NCBI RefSeq assembly: GCF_014200015.1
Contig: NZ_JACHOT010000001.1
Location: 62,001 to 126,000, forward strand
Length of the DNA stretch: 64,000 nucleotides
Origin: Aminobacter niigataensis
GTDB taxonomy: Bacteria; Pseudomonadota; Alphaproteobacteria; Rhizobiales; Rhizobiaceae
Direction: 5' to 3'
Shown one piece after another: positions 23,214-32,455 of this stretch. A program made the translations under genes and the position numbers. Position 1 is the first letter of the stretch. Each line of letters starts with the position of its first letter. Below the pieces are notes generated by a model. It ran no database searches. It saw only the letters and a program-made list of their open reading frames with translations, and was not told where the DNA came from.

Positions 23214-23819
23214 ATGAACGACGTTGCTGAAAGCCCCGTGGATCTAGCGCGACAGGAGACTGTCGGGCGCATCCTCGATTCCGCCGAGCGGCTGTTCAGG
23301 CACTACGGCTACACCAAGACCAATGTGGCCGACATTGCCCGCGACCTCGGCATGTCGCCGGCCAATATCTACCGGTTCTTCGCCTCCAAGGTCGAAATCC
23401 ACCAGGCGATCTGCGGCCGTATGCTCGGCGCGGTCTACCAGATGGCCTGCGAAATCCTGCGTGCTGAAGGCAGCGCCAGCGATCGTTTGCGCCGCTTCAT
23501 CTATGCCCAGCACAACCTGACCGTCGAGACCATGCTCGACCAGGAAAAGGTGCATGAGATGGTCGTCGTCGCGCTGGAGCGCGACTGGCACGTCATTGAA
23601 AAGCACATTGACCGGCTGCACGACCTGATTGCGGAAGTCATCGCGCAGGGCATCGCCACCGGCGAGTTCTCCAAGCAGGATCCGCAGATTGCCGCGCGCT
23701 GCTTCGGTGCTGCAACGGCGACACTGTGCCACCCGCAGATGGTGTCGCAGTGCGTCAACAAACCGAACCGCGCGACGTTCGAGGAACTTACGGAATACGC
23801 CCTGAGGGCGCTGAAGTAA
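23214..23819 (+). CDS. TetR/AcrR-family repressor of the RND efflux operon
   Basis: A 201-residue regulator. The DNA-binding domain is at about 15-65: ETVGRILDSAERLFRHYGYTKTNVADIARDLGMSPANIYRFFASKVEIHQAI, with the recognition helix PANIYRFF. The C-terminal ligand-binding domain is all-helical and typical of efflux regulators. Its ATG is 15 bases from the end of a 40-bp palindrome and it lies 53 bases before the adaptor gene on the same strand. The regulator very likely represses itself and the pump and is released by a pump substrate, whose identity is not visible. Confidence 0.93.
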   Translation: MNDVAESPVDLARQETVGRILDSAERLFRHYGYTKTNVADIARDLGMSPANIYRFFASKVEIHQAICGRMLGAVYQMACEILRAEGSASDRLRRFIYAQHNLTVETMLDQEKVHEMVVVALERDWHVIEKHIDRLHDLIAEVIAQGIATGEFSKQDPQIAARCFGAATATLCHPQMVSQCVNKPNRATFEELTEYALRALK

Positions 23820-23872
23820 CAAGCGGCCGACGGGCCGGCATCCAGATAAACAGACAACCAGGAGTGCGAACG

Positions 23873-25018
23873 ATGATTTCGTTCAAGACCTTCAATGCGA
23901 ACCTGCGTCCTCTGGCCAGCCTGGCTTTGGTGTCGCTGCTTGGCGTTGGCCTTTCCGCCTGCTCTGAAGCCAAGACCGAGACCGTCGAGGCCATTCGCCC
24001 GGTCAAGGTGGTGCAGATCGCCAGCACGGATGCGACACGCGAACTCGACTATTCCGGCGCCGTAAAGGCGCGGACCGAGATGAACCTCGGCTTCCGCGTC
24101 GCCGGCAAGATCACCGAACGGGTGGTCAATATCGGCGACAAGGTAAAGCCGGGCGACCTTCTCGCTCGCATCGATCCGACCGACTACCAACTTGGCGAGA
24201 GCAGCGCCGAGGCGAGCCTCCAGGCTGCCGAAAAGCAGGTCGAGACCGCCCGCCTGGCCGATGAACGCGCCGATCAGCTGTTTGCCAAGAAATTCGCCTC
24301 CGAGGCGCAGCGCGAGCAGGCGGCACTTGCCTACAAGCAGGCATCGTCACAGCGCGACGCGGCCCTTTCGTCGCTGCGCCAGGCCAGGAACCAGGTCGGC
24401 TATGCTGATCTTCGTGCCGACCAGAGCGGCATCGTCACCTCCGTCAGCGCCGATACCGGCCAGGTGGTTGGCGCCGGGACGCCGGTCGTCGCGGTCGCGG
24501 TAGATGGCGACAAGGAAGTGCAGATCGCCGTCCCCGAACTGGAGATCGCCCAGTTCCAGCCCGGCAAGCCGGTCAAGGTGAGCTTCTGGTCGGACGACAA
24601 GCTCGTGCTCGACGGCAAGGTGCGCGAGGTCGCCGGCAGTGCCGATCCGCAGTCGCGGACCTTCTCGGTGCGGGTCAGCCTGCCTGACGACAGCCGTGTC
24701 CTGCTCGGCATGAGCGCCACCATCGAGGCGTCAGTCCAGAGCGGCAAGGCGGTCGTGTCGATCCCGCTCAGCGCACTGGCCAAGCAGGACGGCAAGGAGA
24801 TCGTCTGGGTGGTCAACAACGACCGGGAAACCGTGCATGCGCGTGGCATCAAGATGGCCAGCTTCGCCGCCGACGGCGTGCAGGTGGCCGAAGGCTTGAA
24901 GCCGGGCGACATCGTGGTGGCAGCCGGCACGCAGTTCATGACCGAAAACCTGAAGGTCAAGCTGCCGACGCCAGAACAGCGCGCGGCGGCGAACGAAGCC
25001 ACCGCGGCAATTCGCTAA
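23873..25018 (+). CDS. RND efflux periplasmic adaptor lipoprotein
   Basis: A 381-residue membrane fusion protein. The signal peptide ends in the lipobox LLGVGLSAC, so it should be anchored in the inner membrane by lipid. It has the adaptor layout: lipoyl half-motif GFRVAGKITERVVNIGDKVKPGDLLARID, a short alpha-hairpin (residues about 110-165), second lipoyl half ADQSGIVTSVSADTGQVVGAGTPVV, beta barrel, and membrane-proximal domain. It links the RND permease to an outer membrane channel, which is not encoded here. GGAGTG precedes the ATG 23873. It shares the operon with tetR and the permease. Confidence 0.92.
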   Translation: MISFKTFNANLRPLASLALVSLLGVGLSACSEAKTETVEAIRPVKVVQIASTDATRELDYSGAVKARTEMNLGFRVAGKITERVVNIGDKVKPGDLLARIDPTDYQLGESSAEASLQAAEKQVETARLADERADQLFAKKFASEAQREQAALAYKQASSQRDAALSSLRQARNQVGYADLRADQSGIVTSVSADTGQVVGAGTPVVAVAVDGDKEVQIAVPELEIAQFQPGKPVKVSFWSDDKLVLDGKVREVAGSADPQSRTFSVRVSLPDDSRVLLGMSATIEASVQSGKAVVSIPLSALAKQDGKEIVWVVNNDRETVHARGIKMASFAADGVQVAEGLKPGDIVVAAGTQFMTENLKVKLPTPEQRAAANEATAAIR

Positions 25019-25129
25019 GAACAGTGCCCGCTGCGGCGGCCGATGGGCCGCCGCCAACGCCATTCAACATTGAACCTGCGCATCTGCTGTGCCGGATCCC
25101 GGTCGCGTGCGCCAATTGGAACCACGGCC

Positions 25130-28100
25130 ATGGACAATTCCAGCCAGGACAAGAAGCCCTTCAACCTGTCGCGTTGGGCGATCGGGCATCCGAGCATTGC
25201 GCGTTTCCTGTTCGGCCTGATCATCATCACCGGCGCGCTCGGCCTGATGCGCATGGGCCAGAGCGAGGACCCGGAATTCACCTTCCGCGTCATGGTGGTA
25301 CAGGCGATCTGGCCCGGCGCCTCGATCGAGGAGATGCAGGACCAGGTCGTCAACAAGATCGAGCGCAAGCTGCAGGAAACCCCGCATCTCGACTGGGTGA
25401 AGTCCTACACCCGCGCCGGCAGCGCCATCATCACCGTCCAGGTGAAGGGCGACACCGACACCGCCGAGGTCAAGGACGCGTTCTATCAGGTGCGCAAGAA
25501 GGTCGGCGACATCTCCAGCGAGCTGCCGCAGGGCCTGCTCGGGCCGTTCTTCAATGACGAGTTCGGCGACACCTTCATCACGCTGCATTCGATTGCCGGC
25601 GAGGGCTACAGCTATCCCGAGCTGAAGGCGCAGGCGATCAAGGCGCGCGACATGCTCTTGACGACGCCCGGCGTCGAAAAGGCCGTCATCCTCGGCGACC
25701 AGCCGCAGCGTATCTATATCGACGTTTCGTCCAAGGCATTGGCCGAACGCGGGCTTACGCTGAACGACGTGCGCAACACGATTGCCGGCCAGAACAACAT
25801 CGACCCGGCGGGCGCGGTGGACACCGGCACGCATTCGGTACGCATCTCGGTCGAGGGCGATCTCTCCAAGACGGCCGACATCCGCGAGCTTAGGCTGCGC
25901 GCCGGCGACCAGATCACCCGGCTTGGCGACATCGCCACCGTGACGACTGGCCTCGAAGATCCCTATCAGCGCAAGTTCCGCTACAACGGCCAGGACAGCG
26001 TCCAGGTCGGCGTGGTGATGGCCAAGGGTTTCAAGGTCACCGATGTCGGCCATGCCGTCGAGGAGACCTACAAGCGTTTCGAGGAATCTCTGCCCTACGG
26101 CGTCTCCGTCGACCAGATCTCCAACCAGCCGGAGGTCGTCACCGAAGCCATCGGCGAGTTCATGAAGGCGCTGATCGAGGCGCTGCTGATCGTGCTCGTG
26201 GTGTCGTTCTTGTCGATCGGCTGGCGCTCGGGCCTGGTGATCGCGATCACCATCCCGCTGGTGCTCGCCGCCACCTTCGCCATCATGTACGAACTCGGCA
26301 TCGACCTGCAGCGCATCTCGCTCGGCGCGCTGATCATCGCGCTGGGCCTGCTCGTCGACGACGCCATGATCGTCGTCGAGATGATGGAACGAAAGCTCGA
26401 GGAAGGCCTGGTCAAGGTCGAGGCGGCGAGCTTCGCCTACACCTCGACGGCCTTTCCGATGCTGACCGGCACCCTGATCACCACGGCCGGCTTCATCCCC
26501 GTCGGTTTTGCTGAATCGACGGCAGGCGAATATGTGCGCTCGCTGTTTTATGTCGTCGGCATCGCGCTGGTGATCTCGTGGCTCGTTGCAGTCTATTTCA
26601 CGCCATGGCTCGGCAACATGATCCTCAAGCAGCGCAATCACGCCGGCAGCCATCACGACGCATTCGACACCAGCTTCTACCGCCGGCTGCGCGCGACGGT
26701 CAGCTGGGCCGTGCGCCACCGCATCATCGTTCTGGCCCTGACGCTGGTGACCTTCTTCGGCAGCCTGTTCGCTTTCCAGTTCATTCCGCAGAACTTCTTC
26801 CCGCAGTCGTCGCGGCCGGAAATCCTGGTCGACCTGTGGCTGCCGGAAGGCACCAGCATCAAGGAGGTGGAAAAGCAGGCCGAGGCGCTGGAAGCGCGGA
26901 TGATGGACAATCCGGACAAGAAGTTCATCGCCACCTATATCGGCGAGGGCGCGCCGCGCTTCTTCCTGCCGCTCGACCAGCAGCTGCGCAATCCGAACTT
27001 CGCCCAGTTGCTGATCATGGCCAATGACGAGCCGGCGCGCGAAAGGCTGATCGTCAAGCTGCGCACCATCCTGGCCGAGGATTTCCCCTCGATCCGCGGC
27101 AAGGTCGACCGCCTGTTCCTCGGGCCGCCCACCGGCTGGCCGGTGCAGTTGCGCGTTGTCGGTCCGGACCGTACCGAAGTGCGGCGCATCGCCGACGAGG
27201 TGAAGGCCAAGTTCGCGGCGACGCCCGAACTCGACGCCATTCACGACGACTGGCTCGAGCCGGTGCCGGCGATGAAGCTGGTGATCGACCAGGACCGGGC
27301 GCGCGCACTGGGCGTTTCCTCGCAGCGCATTCGCCAGATGCTGCAGGCGGCGATGCAGGGTGCGCCGCTGGACGACTTCCGCGACGGCGAGGAGACGGTG
27401 TCGATCGTTGCCCGCGAGCCGGCTGCCAATCGCCAGCTGCTGTCGGCGGTCAACTCCGTCTATGTGCCGACCGACTTCGGTGGCTTCGTGCCGGTGTCGC
27501 AGGTGGCCAAGGTGCTGCCCGTCATGGAGCAGGGCATCGAATGGCGCCGCGACCGCCTGCCGACGATTACGGTGAGGGCGACCTTGCCGGACGGCGTGCA
27601 GCCGAATGACGTGACGATGAAGCTGTTCAACGAACTCAAGCCGCTGCGCGACAGCTTGGCTGCCGGCTACAAGGTCGAGATCCAGGGCGGTGCCGAGGAT
27701 GCGGCCGAAAGCCAGGCCTCGATCGCCGCCAAGGCGCCGGTCATGCTGCTGGTGATCGTCCTTCTGCTGATGGTGCAACTCCAGCACTTCGGCAAGGCGA
27801 TGCTGGTGCTGGCGACCGGTCCGCTCGGCATCATCGGGGCAGCGGCGGCGCTGCTGATATCGGGCGCGCCCTTCGGCTTCGTCGCCATCCTCGGCGTGAT
27901 CGCGCTGCTCGGCATCATCATCCGCAACTCGATCATCCTCGTCGACCAGATCGACCAGGACATCGCCGCCGGCATGGAGCGCTACGAGGCGATCATCGGA
28001 GCTGCCGTGCGACGCTTCCGGCCGATCATGCTGACGGCGATGACGGCCGTGCTGGCGCTGATCCCGATCTCGCGCGGCGTGTTCTGGGGCCCGCTCGCCT

Positions 28101-28273
28101 ACGCCATGATGGGCGGCATCCTGGTGGCGACCGTCTTGACCATCCTGGTTCTGCCGGCCGGATATGCGCTCTTCTTCGGCAAGGAGCCGAAGAAGAAGCA
28201 GGCAGAGCCCGAGGGCGAGGATCGCGGCAATGTCGCCGAGATTGCGCACAGGCCGGCACTGGCGGCGGAATAG
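25130..28273 (+). CDS. RND-family multidrug efflux permease
   Basis: A 1047-residue inner-membrane pump with twelve transmembrane helices and two large periplasmic loops, N-terminal helix HPSIARFLFGLIIITGALGLM. Helix 4 has the proton-relay aspartates in ALGLLVDDAMIVVEMME, and the second half shows GVIALLGIIIRNSIILVDQID. The loops contain the porter-domain motif WPGASIEEMQDQVVNKIERKL. It is of the AcrB/MexB-like heavy class, closest in style to the short-adaptor efflux pumps of alphaproteobacteria. It lies 111 bases after the adaptor gene; an alternative start at 25043 looks worse. Converges on a hydrolase gene with a 5-base gap. Confidence 0.93.
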   Translation: MDNSSQDKKPFNLSRWAIGHPSIARFLFGLIIITGALGLMRMGQSEDPEFTFRVMVVQAIWPGASIEEMQDQVVNKIERKLQETPHLDWVKSYTRAGSAIITVQVKGDTDTAEVKDAFYQVRKKVGDISSELPQGLLGPFFNDEFGDTFITLHSIAGEGYSYPELKAQAIKARDMLLTTPGVEKAVILGDQPQRIYIDVSSKALAERGLTLNDVRNTIAGQNNIDPAGAVDTGTHSVRISVEGDLSKTADIRELRLRAGDQITRLGDIATVTTGLEDPYQRKFRYNGQDSVQVGVVMAKGFKVTDVGHAVEETYKRFEESLPYGVSVDQISNQPEVVTEAIGEFMKALIEALLIVLVVSFLSIGWRSGLVIAITIPLVLAATFAIMYELGIDLQRISLGALIIALGLLVDDAMIVVEMMERKLEEGLVKVEAASFAYTSTAFPMLTGTLITTAGFIPVGFAESTAGEYVRSLFYVVGIALVISWLVAVYFTPWLGNMILKQRNHAGSHHDAFDTSFYRRLRATVSWAVRHRIIVLALTLVTFFGSLFAFQFIPQNFFPQSSRPEILVDLWLPEGTSIKEVEKQAEALEARMMDNPDKKFIATYIGEGAPRFFLPLDQQLRNPNFAQLLIMANDEPARERLIVKLRTILAEDFPSIRGKVDRLFLGPPTGWPVQLRVVGPDRTEVRRIADEVKAKFAATPELDAIHDDWLEPVPAMKLVIDQDRARALGVSSQRIRQMLQAAMQGAPLDDFRDGEETVSIVAREPAANRQLLSAVNSVYVPTDFGGFVPVSQVAKVLPVMEQGIEWRRDRLPTITVRATLPDGVQPNDVTMKLFNELKPLRDSLAAGYKVEIQGGAEDAAESQASIAAKAPVMLLVIVLLLMVQLQHFGKAMLVLATGPLGIIGAAAALLISGAPFGFVAILGVIALLGIIIRNSIILVDQIDQDIAAGMERYEAIIGAAVRRFRPIMLTAMTAVLALIPISRGVFWGPLAYAMMGGILVATVLTILVLPAGYALFFGKEPKKKQAEPEGEDRGNVAEIAHRPALAAE

Positions 28274-28278
28274 GCGGC

Positions 28279-29097
28279 TTACGGCGCCTGGAGAAAAGCA
28301 CTGATGCGCCCGGCCACAAGGCCGGGCGCCTCCCAGTGCATGTTGTGGCCGAGGCCGGGCAACGTGATCAACCGGGCGCCACCGATCGCGCCCAGCATCT
28401 GGGCCTGATGTTCCGCCGTGGCGATGTCGTCGTGCTCGCCGCGCATCATGAGTGTGGGGGCGGAGATGTCCTGCAGCAGCGGGAAGGGGTCGTAGGCCGT
28501 CTGCTCGTAGTGGATCGAATGCCAGATGCGGGCCGGAACCGAGGCGCATTCCCGCCGGACATGGGAGAGGAATGCCCCGTCGACCGGGACCGCGCCGGCG
28601 CACCAGGCCCGGATGAACGCGGATTCCGGATCGATGGGGTCGCGCAGTGCGAGGATGTTTTCCCACAGCCAGCCGGCGCGTTCGCGCGGCACTGCGGAGG
28701 TCGACATCAGCACGATCTTCCCGACCACCTGCGGCCAGCGCTCGGCGAGGGCCTGCGCGAGCCGCCCGCCCAACGAATGGCCGACGACATGGGCTTGCGC
28801 GATGCCGAGCTGGGCGAGGAAAAGCCTGATATCATGGGCCATTTCGGGGATGGTGTAGCAGCCCTCCGGCCTGTCGGAACGGCCATGGCCGCGCAAATCC
28901 GGTGCGACGAGCCGAAGGCCACCGGCAAGATGGGGTGCAATCAGGCTCCAGCTTCGCGCGCTGTCGGTGAAGCCGTGGAGGAGCAGCACAGGTGTTCCGC
29001 GCGCTTCGCCCTTTTCGACATAGGCAAGGCGGATGCCGTTCGGCAGCAGGCAATCCTGCTTCGAAGCGGCGAAATCATCCTGGGACAGCCGTTGCAT
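28279..29097 (-). CDS. Alpha/beta hydrolase
   Basis: A 272-residue alpha/beta hydrolase. The nucleophile elbow is AHVVGHSLGGRLAQAL, the oxyanion region VLLLHGFTDSARSW, an acidic residue follows in LMMRGEHDDIATAEH, and the catalytic histidine is in LPGLGHNMHWEAP. The order fits the family of lactonases, haloperoxidase-like and ester hydrolases; the substrate cannot be read from sequence. It ends 5 bases from the RND pump's stop codon on the other strand, so these genes converge. A serine hydrolase gene lies upstream on the same strand, 71 bases away. Confidence 0.9.
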   Translation of the reverse strand: MQRLSQDDFAASKQDCLLPNGIRLAYVEKGEARGTPVLLLHGFTDSARSWSLIAPHLAGGLRLVAPDLRGHGRSDRPEGCYTIPEMAHDIRLFLAQLGIAQAHVVGHSLGGRLAQALAERWPQVVGKIVLMSTSAVPRERAGWLWENILALRDPIDPESAFIRAWCAGAVPVDGAFLSHVRRECASVPARIWHSIHYEQTAYDPFPLLQDISAPTLMMRGEHDDIATAEHQAQMLGAIGGARLITLPGLGHNMHWEAPGLVAGRISAFLQAP

Positions 29098-29168
29098 CAG
29101 GGACCGGACCCATCGCGCCGAAGCATCGGCTTCGACGCGGGCAGGATAGCCGGTCCGTCGGCTGGCGG

Positions 29169-30581
29169 CTATCCCGTCACGCGCTGCGCCGGCATGTCCC
29201 GGCCATTCTGATGCAGCGTCAGGCCTGACGCCCGGCCGCTGCCGTCGACGTCGAAGCTGATCTGGGCGTCGACGACCTTGTAGAAAAAATGCACTTCGCT
29301 TTCCGGGTAAATCTCGGCCTTGCCTTGGCCGGTCGCCTGCGCGAACAGTTGTTCGCCTTCGCGCGTAACGGTCAGCACGAAGTCCGGCGCCAAAGGGTAA
29401 TTGCCGACATAGCCGTCATAGATCGCCGGATCGACGGCCACCGCAACGCGCACCTTCGGCGGCGGGGCGAGCGGGCTGTCGCGGTTGAGCAGGTGAGCAC
29501 CGATGTCGTCGACACCGACCTCGGTCGAGGTGTTGGACAGGGCAACGACTCCCATGCCCTTGGCCGGCAGGAAGCCGAGGAAGGAACGATAGCCGCCGGT
29601 GCCGCCATTGTGCCAGATCATCTGGTCGTCGCCGCTGCCTGAAATGACCCAGCCGAGCCCGGTCTCGTCGGTGCCGAGGCCCATCGGGCGGCGTGTCGCC
29701 AAGGTTGTGGCGAGTGCCGAGGAAAGCGGCGAGGCGCGCGCGCCCGGCAGCATCTCGAGAAAATTCAGCAGGTCGTTTGCCGTGGACAAAAGCGCGCCGG
29801 CGCCGGCGAGCGTCGGCAGATCCCAACAGGAAACGGGAGCGAGGGTGTGGCCATGGCCGTTGGCGAGCCGGTGCTTCATGTCGCGAAGGACGGCGTCGGC
29901 CGTCGACGACATGCCGAGGGGCGCAAGGATACGCTCGCGGACCAGGCTTCCATAGTCCTTGCCAGCGCGCAGCGCGAGCGCATGACCAAGGAGGCCCATC
30001 GCCAGGTTGGAATATTCGTACTGGCTGCCGATGTCTCGGGGCAAGGTGTAGCCGGACAGAAACGCGTGGAGCTGCTCGACCGTGTAGTCGGCATAGGGGT
30101 TTTCCTCGTTGGCCGGCGCGAAATTGTCGGGCAGGCGCGGCAGCCCCGAGGTATGGGTCGCCAGGTCGAAAAGGGTGATCTGCCTGCCGTCGCGTTCCGG
30201 CACGGCGACGTCTGCGGGCAGGTAGCTTGCGACCGGGTCATCGAGCCCGACCTCGCCGCGCCCGGCCATCTCGGCGAGCAGCAGGGCGGTGAAAACCTTG
30301 GTGATCGAGCCGATCTCGAAGACAGTGTCGCCGTCGACCGGGCGGGCATGAAAGGCGCCGAATTGGCCATGGGCTATGATGCGACGCCCTGCTGCGCCGA
30401 AGGTGCCGACGACGATGCCGAGGCTCTGCCGCTGCAGGTCGATGCGCTCGATGAGGATGCGCCTGATCTCGGCATCGGACGGAAATTGCGCTCTGGATGA
30501 AGCGTCCACAGGAACAGAAACGGTCATCGGTCGATTGGCCCTCATGCCAGATGCGGATGGCGGCTGATACCGGTCGGACAT
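29169..30581 (-). CDS. Serine hydrolase, beta-lactamase/class C-like
   Basis: A 470-residue protein of the serine beta-lactamase / D-alanyl-D-alanine carboxypeptidase fold. The motifs are SITK (Ser92-Lys95), YSN in QYEYSNLAMGLLGH and HNGG in MIWHNGGTGGYRSF. A C-terminal beta domain (about 375-470, PAIYDGYVGNYPLAPDFVLTV) is found in esterase-like members. There is no obvious signal peptide, so it is perhaps cytoplasmic and acts on small esters or peptides. The ATG at 30581 is open to doubt: in-frame ATGs at 30545 and 30527 are also possible. Confidence 0.87.
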   Translation of the reverse strand: MSDRYQPPSASGMRANRPMTVSVPVDASSRAQFPSDAEIRRILIERIDLQRQSLGIVVGTFGAAGRRIIAHGQFGAFHARPVDGDTVFEIGSITKVFTALLLAEMAGRGEVGLDDPVASYLPADVAVPERDGRQITLFDLATHTSGLPRLPDNFAPANEENPYADYTVEQLHAFLSGYTLPRDIGSQYEYSNLAMGLLGHALALRAGKDYGSLVRERILAPLGMSSTADAVLRDMKHRLANGHGHTLAPVSCWDLPTLAGAGALLSTANDLLNFLEMLPGARASPLSSALATTLATRRPMGLGTDETGLGWVISGSGDDQMIWHNGGTGGYRSFLGFLPAKGMGVVALSNTSTEVGVDDIGAHLLNRDSPLAPPPKVRVAVAVDPAIYDGYVGNYPLAPDFVLTVTREGEQLFAQATGQGKAEIYPESEVHFFYKVVDAQISFDVDGSGRASGLTLHQNGRDMPAQRVTG

Positions 30582-30602
30582 TACGCCAGCATGGCGGGCT
30601 CA

Positions 30603-30624
30603 CCTTCTCCCCTGTGGGAGAAGG
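30603..30624. repeat. Short copy of a hairpin repeat
   Basis: CCTTCTCCC (30603-30611) and GGGAGAAGG (30616-30624) form a perfect 9-bp hairpin with loop CTGT. The arms resemble the first hairpin of the 47312-47420 element. It is just past the dpaL stop, so it may also help to end that transcript. Confidence 0.5.
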
Positions 30625-30633
30625 CACGGTCCG

Positions 30634-31830
30634 TCACTTGCCTTCGCTGGTCAGATCTGCCGGCGGCAGACCGACGAGTTCGCGGTAGCGGTCAGGATCG
30701 GTGGCGCCTTCGGTGACGACCAATAGAACACGTGAGGTGGCATCGAGGCCGATCGCTGTGCGCATTTCCGGATCGCGCGTGGCGGTGAGCAGTCCGGCCA
30801 GACCGGCGCCGCCGCTTTCGCCCGCGACCACCACCGGGTCGTGGCCGAGCGGGCGGGCGAGGCGGTTCATGACCTCGATGGCCGTTTCGTCCTCGACGGT
30901 CATGAAGGCGTCGGTGACACGCGACAGGATGCGCCAGGCAAGCGGCGAGGGTTCGTAGCATTCGAGCATCGCCATGACGGTCGGCTCGCCGTGCTGGAGT
31001 TTGACCGGGTGTCCTGTCCGCGCGGTCTCGAAGATGCAGGCGGCGCGTGCCGGATCGACGACCACGAAGGTCGGGCGGTTCTCGCCGAAGCGGCTCGAAA
31101 GATAGGCGGCGGCAGCGGCAGCGATGCCGCCGACGCCGGCCTGGACGAAGACATGGGTCGGCGGCGCCGGCAGCTTCTCCAGTGCCTCGCGCATTATCGC
31201 GGTGTAGCCCTGCATGACGAGGCCGGGGATGCGCTCGTAGCCGGGCCACGACGTGTCGGAAACGACGGTCCAGCCGTTTTCGGCGCAGACCCGCGCGGCC
31301 TCGGAGACCGAATCGTCATAGGTGCCGGCAACACGCACCATCTCGGCGCCGTAGCGGGCGATGGCGGCGACACGTGCGTCGCTGACGCCGCCATGGACGA
31401 AGATCACCGAACGGGCGCCGACAAGCTGTGCCCCTTGCGCGACCGAGCGGCCATGGTTGCCGTCCGTGGCGCAGCCGAAGGTCATGGCTGACGAAATCTT
31501 TGCCACTTCAGGGCTGTGCAGTTCGGCCATGCCGACCGGGCGGCCGAGCTGGCTTTCCGCCGCTTCCAGTACCAGGCGGATGACGGCATAGGCGCCGCCA
31601 AGCGCCTTGAAGCTGCCGAGGCCGAGGCGATAACCCTCGTCCTTGAGGTGGATGGCGCCGAGGCCGAGGTCAGCGGCAAGCGCAGGCAGCGACCGCAGCG
31701 GCGTCGGCTTGTGGTTGGGCCGGTGCGACAGAAAGCGTTCGACGGCCTCTGCGGCCTCGACACCAAGCGTCTCGACGTCGATTGGCTCGAGCGGCCGGCG
31801 ATAGTCCGGGTGCTGGTTGCGAATAAGCAT
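30634..31830 (-). CDS. dpaL: Diaminopropionate ammonia-lyase
   Basis: A 398-residue PLP enzyme that splits 2,3-diaminopropionate into pyruvate and ammonia. The PLP lysine is Lys75 in YRLGLGSFKALGGAYAV, and the TDGNHGRSVAQGAQLVGARSVIFVHG stretch (residues about 121-148) is characteristic, with the phosphate loop AGVGGIAAAAAAYLSS and C-terminal GESGGAGLAGL. The family is usually named DpaL or YgeX. The ATG at 31830 (not the frame opening at 31857) is preceded by a GAGGAGA site. The divergent Lrp regulator with an inverted repeat in the gap is its likely controller. Confidence 0.9.
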   Translation of the reverse strand: MLIRNQHPDYRRPLEPIDVETLGVEAAEAVERFLSHRPNHKPTPLRSLPALAADLGLGAIHLKDEGYRLGLGSFKALGGAYAVIRLVLEAAESQLGRPVGMAELHSPEVAKISSAMTFGCATDGNHGRSVAQGAQLVGARSVIFVHGGVSDARVAAIARYGAEMVRVAGTYDDSVSEAARVCAENGWTVVSDTSWPGYERIPGLVMQGYTAIMREALEKLPAPPTHVFVQAGVGGIAAAAAAYLSSRFGENRPTFVVVDPARAACIFETARTGHPVKLQHGEPTVMAMLECYEPSPLAWRILSRVTDAFMTVEDETAIEVMNRLARPLGHDPVVVAGESGGAGLAGLLTATRDPEMRTAIGLDATSRVLLVVTEGATDPDRYRELVGLPPADLTSEGK

Positions 31831-31851
31831 GGGCCGATGTCTCCTCTTTCG

Positions 31852-31886
31852 GCGCATTTATATTGCAGCGCCGGCGAGAAATGCGC
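31852..31886. promoter_or_regulatory. Candidate Lrp-type operator between dpaL and the regulator
   Basis: GCGCATTT (31852-31859) and AAATGCGC (31879-31886) are perfect inverted arms separated by 19 bases, located in the 96-base gap between divergent dpaL and the Lrp gene. The spacing fits binding of an Lrp dimer or tetramer on both genes. Confidence 0.5.
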
Positions 31887-31926
31887 TCTATTCTGGCGTC
31901 GTTGGTGCAAGTTTGTTTCGCGAGGG

Positions 31927-32409
31927 ATGATGGACAGGCAGGCGGTACCGGGTCTCGATGAATTCGACCTGAAGATCCTGGCCGTTCTTCAACGCGACAA
32001 TACCACGCCGCAACGCGAGATCGGCGAAGCGATCAGCCTGTCGGCGCCGGCGGTGCAGCGGCGCATCAAGCGCATGGAAGAGGGCGGCGTGATCTCTGCC
32101 AATGTCGCGGTGATCGACCCCGAAAAGGTCGGACGACCAATCACCGTCATCGTCGAGATCGCGGTGGAGAGCGAGCGCGTCGACCTGCTCGATGCAGCAA
32201 AGGCGAGCTTTGCCGCCGCGCCCGAGGTGCAGCAGTGCTACTACGTCACCGGCGAGGCCGATTTCGTGCTGGTGGTCACGGTCGCAAGCATGGCCGAATA
32301 CGAGGCGCTGACGCGGCGGCTGTTCTTCGCTAATCCCAACATCAGGCGGTTTCGCACGCTGGTGGCGATGGACCGGGTGAAGGCCGAGCTGACCGTGCCG
32401 GTTGGCTGA
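31927..32409 (+). CDS. Lrp/AsnC-family regulator
   Basis: A 160-residue regulator. The HTH is at about residues 12-55: DLKILAVLQRDNTTPQREIGEAISLSAPAVQRRIKRMEEGGVISANVAV, followed by the RAM ligand-binding domain (about 70-150: PITVIVEIAVESERVDLLDAAKASFAAAPEVQQCYYVTGEADFVLVVTV). Two ATGs lie at 31927 and 31930, preceded by GAGGG. It is divergent from the diaminopropionate ammonia-lyase gene, so it probably activates that gene in response to the substrate or another amino acid. Confidence 0.92.
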   Translation: MMDRQAVPGLDEFDLKILAVLQRDNTTPQREIGEAISLSAPAVQRRIKRMEEGGVISANVAVIDPEKVGRPITVIVEIAVESERVDLLDAAKASFAAAPEVQQCYYVTGEADFVLVVTVASMAEYEALTRRLFFANPNIRRFRTLVAMDRVKAELTVPVG

Positions 32410-32413
32410 ACGC

Positions 32414-32440
32414 CCCGTCCGCCGCCCGGCGGACGGGTTT
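32414..32440. terminator. Terminator between the Lrp and VOC genes
   Basis: CCCGTCCGCC (32414-32423) pairs perfectly with GGCGGACGGG (32428-32437), loop GCCC, followed by TTT. It separates two converging genes and probably acts for the regulator gene. Confidence 0.75.
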
Positions 32441-32455
32441 CATCTATGAAGGCCG

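Noticed and set aside
25064-28666. 1200-codon minus-strand open frame opposite the RND pump
   Set aside because: Arg/His/Asp-rich composition with no domain, fully opposite a recognised pump gene; a codon-bias artefact.
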